Shown here in pieces: positions 40,754 to 47,865 of a DNA stretch of 64,000 nt. The notes under the pieces were generated by a model. That model had not been told where the DNA came from, did no database searches, and worked only from the letters and a program-made list of their open reading frames with translations. Every line of letters starts with the position of its first letter. The stretch's first letter is position 1. This DNA comes from Sulfurisphaera ohwakuensis. GTDB taxonomy: Archaea > Thermoproteota > Thermoprotei_A > Sulfolobales > Sulfolobaceae. Location: assembly GCF_009729055.1 (NCBI RefSeq), contig NZ_CP045484.1, forward strand, positions 2,614,872 to 2,678,871, given 5' to 3'. A program made the translations under genes and the position numbers.

Positions 40754-40839
40754 TAAGGTAGGGAGCTGGCAAGTTGCCAGTGCCCACGAAAGGTGGGTTT
40801 CTGACTCTCCTCACCATGGAGCCCGCTCCCAGATCCTTA
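40754..40839 (+). ncRNA. Candidate structured RNA, multi-branched
   Basis: The closing stems are TAAGG/CCTTA (40754-40758 / 40835-40839) and GGGAGC/GCTCCC (40761-40766 / 40825-40830). Inside them are three hairpins: TGGC-AAGTT-GCCA (40767-40779), CCCAC-GAAAG-GTGGG (40783-40797) and CTCC-TCACCAT-GGAG (40807-40821). The segment is strikingly GC-rich against ~30% GC flanks. It lies just upstream of an IS fragment. It does not fit a tRNA, 5S rRNA, RNase P or the riboswitch cores I know. The fold also exists on the minus strand, so strand is uncertain. Confidence 0.55.
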
Positions 40840-40880
40840 CTTTATACCTAAATATCTTTTTGTGAGTTTTACAAGGTAAT

Positions 40881-41250
40881 TTATGCTGTAGAAATCTCTA
40901 GGTATTCCCATAAAATTACTCGTAATAGATGATTATAAGGTTTGGGAAGGAGATACTTCTTCTCTACCAACGTTAATGATACTGCGGAGGAAATAATAAC
41001 TACATGGGAGAATCGTTGGGATATTGAGGTTTTGATTAGGGAGCTTAAAGCCTTGGGATTGGAGAAAGGTTCTTTCCTCACTTGGGTTAGGAATAAGGAC
41101 TTCATAACCCTTAAGGCTCTCTCCCTGCTCTTGTTTAAGTACTCTCTTGGTTTGTATTTGGGTGCCAAGAGGATAGCAAGGGTGATAAGAATTGTTTATC
41201 AATCCTCTGATAATATTAAGAAACTTTTTAAGAGAAGGAAAAAGACGTAA
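40881..41250 (+). pseudogene. 3' fragment of IS4-like transposase
   Basis: This is the C-terminal third of the same transposase as at 5964-7018: GRRYFFSTNVNDTAEEI, then WENRWDIEVLIRELK (IS4-type E/K signature), ending KKLFKRRKKT. A frameshift lies near 40938, where LVIDDYKGF becomes a different frame. The shared right end continues to AAAATGCTA at about 41258. No left end was found, so it is a truncated remnant. Confidence 0.75.
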
Positions 41251-41469
41251 AATGCTAAATATATATACAAATGACGACGCTATCTGTGTGTACAACAATT
41301 TTTGCTTTTTATGTTAAATTTGGATAGGGGCGGTGTTTTAATAATATTTGAGACAACATAAGAACTAAGTTATAACGTCTCATAGCCTTAATCTCTCACA
41401 ACGAGAGAATAAATTGCACGTACTCTACTTAAATTAACATTTATAACTTACCAATGGATTTTAGTATAG

Positions 41470-42111
41470 ATGATACTACTAATTAGCGATTTACACAAAA
41501 GTTTTGATAGTTTAGAGGAAATGGAATCGGTTAAATGGCTATTAAGTATCTTAGACGAATTAAAACCAGATTACTTAATAGGTGCTGGCGATTGGGGTGA
41601 AGGGATGTCAATAGAAGATTTTTCCAATATTCTTTCAAGGACTAAGTTAATAGCCGTTTACGGTAATCATGAGAATTTTTCTATAATAAAGAATTTTTCA
41701 ATAAGGGATGGTCAAATTATAAGAGTTGGTAATATGAGAATTACTGGAATTAACGGTCTGATAGGAGACAATAAGGATTATGGGATCAAGCCAGAAAAAT
41801 TTCTAAGAATAATAGGAAAGTTGAAGGATATTGATATATTAGTAACTCATCAACCTCCTTACCTTCCAGAAATATATCCTAAAATGAGATATAATGAGGC
41901 TACTGAATTAATGCTGCAAGCATTAGAACAAGTAAGACCTAAGCTTCACTTTAATGGTCATATGACTGGCGGTTGTTACTCCTATTATGAATTCGAATGG
42001 GGTAAATATCTTAGAGTAGATAGTTCAGCCAGATTTAGATGTTATGCAGTAATAGATAAGAATGTAACAGTATATCAGAGAGGAGAAGAAGTTTTCAGTT
42101 TTGATTTATAA
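41470..42111 (+). CDS. Calcineurin-like metallophosphoesterase, 213 aa
   Basis: All signature blocks are present: Asp7-x-His9 (LISDLHKSF), GDWGE (Asp41), GNHE (66-68), THQPPY (His127) and GHMTGG (His164). Such enzymes use two metal ions to hydrolyse phosphomonoesters or phosphodiesters; the substrate cannot be told from sequence. It stands alone with an AT-rich promoter and could belong either to the core genome or to the accessory zone. A cyclic-nucleotide or nucleic-acid substrate is conceivable but there is no evidence for it. Confidence 0.85.
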   Translation: MILLISDLHKSFDSLEEMESVKWLLSILDELKPDYLIGAGDWGEGMSIEDFSNILSRTKLIAVYGNHENFSIIKNFSIRDGQIIRVGNMRITGINGLIGDNKDYGIKPEKFLRIIGKLKDIDILVTHQPPYLPEIYPKMRYNEATELMLQALEQVRPKLHFNGHMTGGCYSYYEFEWGKYLRVDSSARFRCYAVIDKNVTVYQRGEEVFSFDL

Positions 42112-42133
42112 TTTTTCAATTGAGAAAAAAAAA

Positions 42134-42192
42134 GCATCCATGCTAAATAGTAATAGGAACTCCTGCTGTTACGACTCAAGTTTGCTGGATGC
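42134..42192. terminator. Long inverted repeat after the phosphoesterase gene
   Basis: GCATCCA (42134-42140) pairs with TGGATGC (42186-42192) around an imperfect inner hairpin (AGTAATAGGA against TCCTGCTGTTAC). It begins 22 nt after the stop codon and follows a run of A. It could be a processing or termination structure, or a small mobile-element relic. It is too short for a tRNA. Confidence 0.35.
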
Positions 42193-42292
42193 ATGTGTCC
42201 CCTCATTCGCTTAGGATATGTGAAATGTAAATATTTTCCTAATAACCAGAGAGAAATTTGTAACTTGTCGGATAGTGTCGTCATTAGTATAT

Positions 42293-42345
42293 AAATTTGT
42301 CACATATGACAAATTTTTGGTGCTTTAGTTTGTCACATGTGACAA
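42293..42345. promoter_or_regulatory. Tandem TTGTCA-TGACAA palindromes
   Basis: Site 1 (42293-42316) has 10-bp arms AAATTTGTCA / TGACAAATTT around CATA. Site 2 (42330-42345) is a perfect 16-bp palindrome, TTGTCACATGTGACAA. Both share the half-site TTTGTCA, and their centres are ~33 bp apart, about three helical turns. This looks like a double operator for a dimeric regulator. No intact gene follows within 600 bp; another palindrome (ATGAGTTA/TAACTCAT) lies at 42436-42453. Confidence 0.55.
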
Positions 42346-42671
42346 GCTCTACATAGGTTTAAGGGGAAACAAAATGAGTAATAAGTCTTGAAATTTCTAT
42401 AATTGTATCGTTTGCTAAAATGAATAATAAATTATATGAGTTACTTAACTCATGCAGTTATCCAACTTGAGAGTTGATATGAAGCACCATGAAAAAACGT
42501 ATGAAATTTTCCTCTGTCATTAAAATATATTTCTTTTTAAACTCAGTAAAGTCTTAAATTGACCTTCAAGATCAACTAATATTGTCGCAATTCCACTTTA
42601 ATCCTAAACGCCTAAGCTATTTGTACTTAAGCAACGTAGAATAACGTAGGGTTAAACTTCGGTGACTTTAG

Positions 42672-42837
42672 ATGCGTGGTTTAAAGTATTTAGCTGTTAT
42701 ATTAATTTACTGTAGTCTCTTTGACTATTATAGCTTCATTAGGTTTATTTAATTTTATTAATTCATAATAATCAATTAGTTTTACGGTATTAGGTACATT
42801 CGGTGCTTATGAGCTATGGAAGAAGATTAGATACTAA
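42672..42837 (+). pseudogene. Decayed small membrane protein
   Basis: From an ATG at 42672 the frames read MRGLKYLAVILIY, then VVSLTIIASLGLFNFINS, then TVLGTFGAYELWKKIRY with a stop at 42835-42837. At least two frameshifts lie between the parts. The parts together make a ~50-aa protein with one or two membrane helices. The region between 42346 and 42671 holds nothing else recognisable. Confidence 0.35.
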
Positions 42838-42855
42838 ACAGTTTCCCACTCAAAA

Positions 42856-42933
42856 CTAAAAATATAATTTAGGATTTACCTTTTAAGCCTCTACTTCAAC
42901 AATTGTTACTTCACCTAAAAATATAATTTAGGA
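42856..42933. repeat. Single-spacer direct repeat pair 3 (19 / 40 / 19)
   Basis: Identical 19-nt blocks CTAAAAATATAATTTAGGA lie at 42856-42874 and 42915-42933 around a 40-nt insert beginning TTTACCTTTT. The block is an imperfect palindrome (CTAAA...TTTAG). It is the shortest and most AT-rich of the local pairs, so the weakest case, but period and insert size fit the others. Confidence 0.4.
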
Positions 42934-42979
42934 AACCTCTTTTTTATGATTAATCTTACTGATCCACTCTTTTTATATT

Positions 42980-43426
42980 TTACTGATTGATATTAAATGC
43001 TATCTCTAAAAGTTGTTTGGAATTTCTAAATCGCCAATAGTCTTTAATTATTTCCCCTACTTCACCCGTACTTTTTGTATGTTGCTTATTGCATGCGTTT
43101 ATATTCCAATTAGGTATTATCACAATGTAAAGCTCTTTTACTTCTGGAGGTACGGGAAATAGATCATAAATTTCATCTCCGTATTTTCTTTCAGCTTCTT
43201 CTCTAGGTAGAACTTCAGTTAAAATAGTTACATTTTCTTTAACTTTTTCGTTTGATAGTTTGAAAATCTCCTCAATTTCATCTTCAGTAGGCTTCCTCTC
43301 AAATTTAACCGTTAGCCTCCCGTGATTATCTTTAACATATGTACTAGCGGTCCATTTAGCTCCTAACACTTTTCTTACAGCGCCTTTAACTATATGTAAA
43401 GCCGTATGAGTTCTTACTTCAATCAC
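42980..43426 (-). CDS. alaX: AlaX, trans-acting alanyl-tRNA editing protein
   Basis: This is 148 aa, short form. The zinc/editing motifs are HTALH (His7, His11) and CNKQH (Cys112, His116), as in the AlaX/ThrRS second additional domain family. It hydrolyses Ser- or Gly-mischarged tRNA(Ala). The start at 43426 begins [17 protein letters not shown]. It is a stand-alone gene, flanked on both sides by single-spacer repeat pairs. Confidence 0.9.
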   Translation of the reverse strand: MIEVRTHTALHIVKGAVRKVLGAKWTASTYVKDNHGRLTVKFERKPTEDEIEEIFKLSNEKVKENVTILTEVLPREEAERKYGDEIYDLFPVPPEVKELYIVIIPNWNINACNKQHTKSTGEVGEIIKDYWRFRNSKQLLEIAFNINQ

Positions 43427-43606
43427 AATATATTAAGTCCTTAATACCTTTATAAAATTATTATACTTCTCTCCAGTGTGGCGTTCAGTAATAAATCTTT
43501 CAACCATGATTCGAAGATAGCAATAGCTAAGATATCGATATGAATCCCAAATATTTGAAATTAACCAGAAATTAGCTTAGGAGAGGAAACCGTAGACTTT
43601 ACAAAG

Positions 43607-43694
43607 ATTTCAATTCCATTAACGATTAACACATACCCCAAATCAAACACAAGAAGCATTTTTGAGTAATCTCTCAATTCCATTGTGGATTAAC
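43607..43694 (-). CRISPR. Relic two-repeat CRISPR unit, array-B family
   Basis: Degenerate copies of the array B repeat lie at 43607-43630 (ATTTCAATTCC...AACGATTAAC, 3 differences) and 43671-43694 (CTCTCAATTCC...GTGGATTAAC, 2 differences) around a 40-nt spacer. No leader is recognisable. It lies 19 kb from array B, so it is either a fragment of an older array or a deposit from a translocated repeat-spacer unit. Confidence 0.75.
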
Positions 43695-43695
43695 G

Positions 43696-43787
43696 GTTAC
43701 GTTAAAGTAGAATAACCCCTACATCTGATAAAGGAGTACTTGGAGTATGTATCTGACGTTTGTTACGTTAAATTAGAATAACCCCTA
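43696..43787. repeat. Single-spacer direct repeat pair 4 (26 / 40 / 26)
   Basis: The 26-nt blocks (GTTACGTTAAA, then G or T, then TAGAATAACCCCTA) lie at 43696-43721 and 43762-43787 with one mismatch, around a 40-nt insert (CATCTGATAAAGG...). The first block starts 1 nt after the relic array-B repeat ending at 43694, so two spacer-repeat units of different repeat type are head to tail. The ends GTTA...TAAC are inverted, as in true CRISPR repeats. Confidence 0.6.
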
Positions 43788-44005
43788 TTTATATAAAAAC
43801 TGCTTTTGTTGCCGAACTCTCTCAGATTAACTACAGACCCTTAAATTAAACAAAAATAATCAAATCTGAAAAATTAAAGGAACTAACAGAGCATATAGCA
43901 TCTCCTCAAGGTTTACTAAAGGCGTATAGTACTATAACACAACCCTTTTTCCAATGACACAGAAAGACGAAGAAGCTTTATTAATCCTTAATCTTTCAAC
44001 GAAAC

Positions 44006-44380
44006 CTATATAAGCTCTGAGATGATGTACTTTTTCGCTATCCCATGTTGCTTCTTATCTCCAGTTACTAATTTACTTCCTTTACGTTCAGCCAATGCAA
44101 TATAAAGTGAATCATATATCGTAATTTTCTCTTTCATGGAAATCTCAATAGCTCTTTCAATTAAGTCAACGCTTTTATTCAATGTCAGCAACTGTGGTAA
44201 ATAGTCTCTAATTATAGTAACTGCCTTAACTGCGTCTTGTTCAGTTAACTCTCTGGTTAATACAACTTTCTTCCACACTACGTTAGATACTTCAACTAAC
44301 GCAAAGTCTAATGTCTCAGCGTCTTTTAGAATCTCTGTAATCTTCTCCCATCCTTTCTCCTTAGTTATAAATTTAGCCAA
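44006..44380 (-). CDS. vapC: VapC-like PIN-domain toxin, start codon doubtful
   Basis: This is a PIN ribonuclease of ~124-130 aa with ...TIYDSLYIALAERKGSKLVTGDKK, the usual Asp-rich C-terminal site. The first catalytic Asp belongs to IIDASVLAKF, at 44390-44392, upstream of the first usable start (TTG at 44380). In that frame only ATA and ATT codons precede it after an in-frame stop, so the full toxin would need a non-canonical start. Otherwise it is inactive. It overlaps vapB by a few nt. Confidence 0.65.
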   Translation of the reverse strand: MAKFITKEKGWEKITEILKDAETLDFALVEVSNVVWKKVVLTRELTEQDAVKAVTIIRDYLPQLLTLNKSVDLIERAIEISMKEKITIYDSLYIALAERKGSKLVTGDKKQHGIAKKYIISELI

Positions 44381-44390
44381 AACTGATGCA

Positions 44391-44612
44391 TCAATTATTA
44401 TCCCTATCTTCCCTCACCAACTCTGCACTATTTGACTTAGTCTCGGGCATTGTTTGGAGAATTTCATTAATCTTCTTTAAGATCTCTTCTTTCTTTAACT
44501 CCTCAATCCTCCTCCTTATAAAGTTCTCAATCTCCTCATTCCACTTAACGTCGTATTTCTCCATCTCCTCACGTAACTCTTTATCTATCCTTAAACTGTA
44601 TACGGTCTTCAT
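44391..44612 (-). CDS. vapB: VapB-like antitoxin
   Basis: I start at Met 44612 (MKTVYSLRIDKELREEMEKY), 73 aa. The longer frame from 44660 begins in promoter sequence. A ribbon-helix-helix N-terminus is followed by a charged helix (IRRRIEELKKEEILKKI) and a toxin-binding tail. It is encoded just ahead of vapC. A short inverted repeat GTATA/TATAC at ~44620-44631 just upstream could be its operator. A decayed homologue lies at 53334-53536. Confidence 0.75.
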   Translation of the reverse strand: MKTVYSLRIDKELREEMEKYDVKWNEEIENFIRRRIEELKKEEILKKINEILQTMPETKSNSAELVREDRDNN

Positions 44613-44784
44613 ATTATAGTATATGTATACGGGAAATATAAACGTTTCTATCTTTAGCACTTTACGATTATCGAAACTAATAAATCGATGACAATGAGAT
44701 ACTAGAGATTTTAACGGGAATTTATAACCTTGGTTTTGAATTGTTAATTGGTTTAACTAACTAAGAAGGAGTGACAAATCATCT

Positions 44785-44870
44785 GTTGATCTTTAAGATA
44801 TAGCCTCTATTGAGGGATCGTCTTTCTTCGGTCGGGAAACTTTTAAGTTGATCTTTAAGATATAGCCTCT
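44785..44870. repeat. Single-spacer direct repeat pair 5 (24 / 38 / 24)
   Basis: Perfectly identical 24-nt blocks (GTTGATCTTTAAGAT, then ATAGCCTCT) lie at 44785-44808 and 44847-44870 around a 38-nt insert ATTGAGGGATCG...AACTTTTAA. Repeat length and insert length equal those of the real arrays. The insert is open in one frame on both strands and GC-richer than its flanks. The block contains the small palindrome ATCTT-T-AAGAT. It is the cleanest of the local pairs. Confidence 0.65.
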
Positions 44871-44887
44871 GAAACATTAATATAAGT

Positions 44888-45206
44888 TCATTTTATTCTT
44901 ACCGCATCTCTGAGGAAGGACTTATATGGTGGTAATTCTTTCTCGTCCTCATAAATTACTTTAACGTCAAACAAATATGACGCTTTTTCTCCCAACTCTC
45001 TCAACTTCATCAAAGAAGTCTATTAATGCCTTATTCCTATCCTCATTGCGTTTGATAACCAGGATTACATCAATGTCACTTCCGCCGGTTATTTTTCCGC
45101 TTATTACGGAGCCGAAAACGTAAACCTCACTAAATCTTTCAAGGTTAAGCTTACTAAAAGCTTCCCTCCAGTTTCGTAAGAACTTTATTCTCTCTAGAGG
45201 TTCCAT
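44888..45206 (-). pseudogene. MNT nucleotidyltransferase (minimal), frameshifted
   Basis: The first 79 codons are open and hold the nucleotidyltransferase motif FGSVISGKITGGSDIDVILVI (GS...DxD). Near 45000 a frameshift moves the continuation LGEKASYLFDVKVIYEDEK to another frame, ending at 44888. MNT proteins AMPylate and neutralise HEPN toxins. Its HEPN partner immediately upstream is also broken. Confidence 0.65.
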
Positions 45207-45573
45207 AATAATTCCACAAGTTTTAATATTTCCCTTGCAGTAATTAAAGCTATTTCAGCCTAATCTTTGGAGGTAGACCGTATTGAGATTTCCCTCTGAC
45301 GTTCTCTAAAATTAATGAGTTTCTCCCTGTTATCCTTCGTAAAGTCGCTTATTCTTTTATCTCCAAGTTTCGTATATAATAAAGAAAGTAATTCTCTAAT
45401 TCCGTGAGTCCTAGGAGGTTCTATCCCAAGTTTGAAAAGTTTAGGGAAAGTTGGGCTGAAACTTCACTATCTAAAGCTAATGCCTCATAAAGGCCTTGCT
45501 GAAATAATAGTTCTGAAGCCTTTAAGTAGTCCTTTGCCCTCCTCAAAAATTCCTAGGCAACGTTATATGACAT
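45194..45573 (-). pseudogene. HEPN-domain protein, decayed
   Basis: Piecing frames together gives EFLRRAKDYLKASELLFQQG, LYEALALDSEVSAQLSL, then KLFKLGIEPPRTHGIRELL and DKRISDFTKDNREKL, ending AEIALITAREILKLVELLW. This is a standard HEPN ribonuclease of MNT-HEPN pairs. A TAG at codon 7, a frameshift near 45425 and a TAG near 45245 disable it. Its end overlaps the MNT start, as in intact toxin-antitoxin operons. Confidence 0.6.
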
Positions 45574-45610
45574 AATTAGTAATAATATGGATAAATATTA
45601 AGCTTAATGT

Positions 45611-45692
45611 CAGGTAACTGAAGAGGAAACTCCACGGGCATGAAATCCGAAGTACCTGCTGCTTACATATGTGACGTTTTAGCTTATGTAAG
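45611..45692 (+). ncRNA. Candidate structured RNA, three-way plus hairpin
   Basis: CAGGTA/TACCTG (45611-45616 / 45653-45658) encloses GAG-GAAA-CTC (45623-45632, a GNRA tetraloop) and CGG/CCG (45635-45649). A second hairpin, CTTACATA/TATGTAAG (45662-45669 / 45685-45692), follows at once. It lies in a gene-free gap before the peptidase gene. The folding is by eye only. It resembles no RNA family I can name. Confidence 0.35.
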
Positions 45693-45907
45693 AGTTGTGA
45701 GATTAAAAACAATAGCTAATCAAATAGTATTCTAGAGAGAATATTGGCACTTAGCTAGTTTGAAATGTCGAAGCAGTCATATAGCTGGGTATAAAAGGCC
45801 TCTTCTTCGCATCTAATGCGTATATTGCCCGCCATGACTAAGCTTTCCCAATTCACGCAACTATTCACGTCTTTAATGTTTATTAACCGTCTCCCAACTC
45901 ATTAATT

Positions 45908-47647
45908 ATGGACGAATATGAGTATTTAGAAAACTTATCAGACCCTAGAACCATATCCTTTATAGAGAAGGAAAATAAGGAGACAGAGAGTAAACTGGGA
46001 AAAAGGGCAAAAAAACTTTATCCCATTCTCCTCGAAATGGATAAGGAGCCTTACGTTTTAAATATGTTCGCTTATGACGAAGAAAACCCCGCAATTTTAC
46101 TTTACGGCGAAAAAAGCAAGTTAGTTTTAGGTAATAACACTATCTACACTCCACCTGAAGGTTACGTAGCTTCAGAAATCTGGAAAGTTTATAACTCAAA
46201 GGAGATAGGTGTTAGTATAGAGAGAAAAGGAAGTGACAAGATCATCACATTGCTCATTTCTCCGGAAGGGAAAATCAGAGAGTTAGGCGAGATGATAGAA
46301 TCTCCATTTTACTTTAAAGGTGAGTTATGTTACATTAAGAGCTTTAGGTATTCTCCACCTCCAGATGGTGGTGATTATCCCGCAGACAGAGTGTTTTGCA
46401 AAGATGAAATAGTTTACGGCAAAGACATGAAACCCGGTGAGTTTGTAACAATAAAAGTATTTGATGATTTCCTCACTTTGGTAAGGCAAAAGGGTTGGAG
46501 GTATGGTGAACTTTATATAGGAGAGGGATTTGATTCTTTGAGGAAGGTAGATGAAGGAGAAGTGATAGATGTTGTAGATTTTCAACAAGGTGAGGTTATT
46601 TATCAGAAGAATAATGCAGTTTACCTCGGTAACAGAAAGATCGTGGAAGTTGATTACCCTGTTCTAGGTGTTTCTCATATAGGGGATAAAATTGCGGTTG
46701 AGGTAATAAAAGAGTATAGGACTCCGCTATTTTTCTACGATATTAAAGGAAAGAGAATAGGGGAAGAAGTACACGATAATGTAATGTTCATGGACGGTAA
46801 AGGTCAGACTCTATTCCTTGTTGAGACTTCATTCAACTACAAATTCAGAGTGGTAAAGAAGAGTGATGGAGAGAGAGGAGAAGTGCTAATGCAATACGGA
46901 AATTATGATGTGACAGTAAAAGACTTATACGTCAAGGGAGATGTACTGCTCCACGGGTTTTTAGTCTCTAAAGTAAATAACCCTAAAGGAGTAATAGTTT
47001 ACGGTTATGGAGGTTTCAGGATTCCCTTACTTCCCTCTCTTACATCTGTAATGAGGGTATTGCTGGACGAGGGGTATTCAATACTGATAACTAACCTAAG
47101 AGGTGGTTATGAGAACGGAGAGGAGTGGCATAAAGCTGGTATGCTTTTGAATAAGAAGAATGTGTTTAAGGACTTTGCTGAGTTTTTAAGTCTTGTGAAA
47201 CTTATGGGTGGAAAAGCGGTAGCAATGGGAGGGAGTAACGGAGGGTTATTGGTAGGTGCTACGGTAAATGAGTATCCGGGATTAATTGATTGTGCAGTAA
47301 TAGGTCATCCGGTGCTGGATATGTTGAGGTATGATAAACTTTATGTTGGAAAATACTGGGTTGAGGAGTACGGAGATCCTAATGATCCTAAATACAGAGA
47401 GTATTTACTATCTTACAGTCCTTACCATAACTTGAAGAAGGGTCTACCTAAGACTTTCGTTTATACGGGTATTAATGATGATAGGGTTCATCCGGCACAT
47501 GCATTGAAATATGTTGCTAAGTCTAAGAGTTTAGGAAATGATGTAATGCTGTTTGTAAACGATTCCGGTCATTCAATAGCTGATCCGGAATCTAAAGCGA
47601 GAGAAGAGTCGTATGTTGTATCGTTCATAGAAGAATGTTTGCGTTAA
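45908..47647 (+). CDS. Prolyl-oligopeptidase family serine peptidase (S9), 579 aa
   Basis: An N-terminal beta-propeller (~50-340) is followed by a C-terminal alpha/beta hydrolase (~350-579). The catalytic triad is visible as Ser443 (GGSNGGLLVG), Asp524/525 (GINDDRVHP) and His555 (SGHSIADP). The family cleaves short peptides, often after Pro, in the cytosol. There is no signal peptide. It is somewhat shorter than typical ~700-aa prolyl oligopeptidases, as usual in Sulfolobales. Monocistronic, with a TATA-like stretch (TTTATTAACC) ~30 nt before the start. Confidence 0.88.
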   Translation: MDEYEYLENLSDPRTISFIEKENKETESKLGKRAKKLYPILLEMDKEPYVLNMFAYDEENPAILLYGEKSKLVLGNNTIYTPPEGYVASEIWKVYNSKEIGVSIERKGSDKIITLLISPEGKIRELGEMIESPFYFKGELCYIKSFRYSPPPDGGDYPADRVFCKDEIVYGKDMKPGEFVTIKVFDDFLTLVRQKGWRYGELYIGEGFDSLRKVDEGEVIDVVDFQQGEVIYQKNNAVYLGNRKIVEVDYPVLGVSHIGDKIAVEVIKEYRTPLFFYDIKGKRIGEEVHDNVMFMDGKGQTLFLVETSFNYKFRVVKKSDGERGEVLMQYGNYDVTVKDLYVKGDVLLHGFLVSKVNNPKGVIVYGYGGFRIPLLPSLTSVMRVLLDEGYSILITNLRGGYENGEEWHKAGMLLNKKNVFKDFAEFLSLVKLMGGKAVAMGGSNGGLLVGATVNEYPGLIDCAVIGHPVLDMLRYDKLYVGKYWVEEYGDPNDPKYREYLLSYSPYHNLKKGLPKTFVYTGINDDRVHPAHALKYVAKSKSLGNDVMLFVNDSGHSIADPESKAREESYVVSFIEECLR

Positions 47648-47865
47648 GTACTGATTTTAACCTAAGCTAAATTATCTGAATTCTTTCATAATTCTTTATA
47701 AAAATTTTGTTATAAAGTAAATTACATTTATTACGCAACGCATTTTATATTCTCACTAATACTGACACGATTTTCAATAAATTATACGTACTTGTTAAAA
47801 GTCCTTCACGAAATGACACATTAAATACTGCTATTTATAAGGCTACTTAAGACTGACATAGGGCG

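Noticed and set aside
40754-40839. tRNA, 5S rRNA, RNase P RNA or hammerhead ribozyme
   Set aside because: No T-loop GTTC, no anticodon arm, no RNase P core (ACAGNRA), no CUGANGA...GAAA arrangement.
42134-42192. tRNA gene because of a 7-bp GCATCCA/TGGATGC stem
   Set aside because: Only 59 nt between ends, with no D or T arm; read as an inverted repeat.
45611-45692. Hammerhead ribozyme because of CTGAAGA followed by GAAA
   Set aside because: Stem II cannot form between these elements and there is no cleavage-site stem III with UH.
46325-46588. Minus-strand 87-aa frame
   Set aside because: Shadow of the peptidase gene, which has a full catalytic triad on the other strand.
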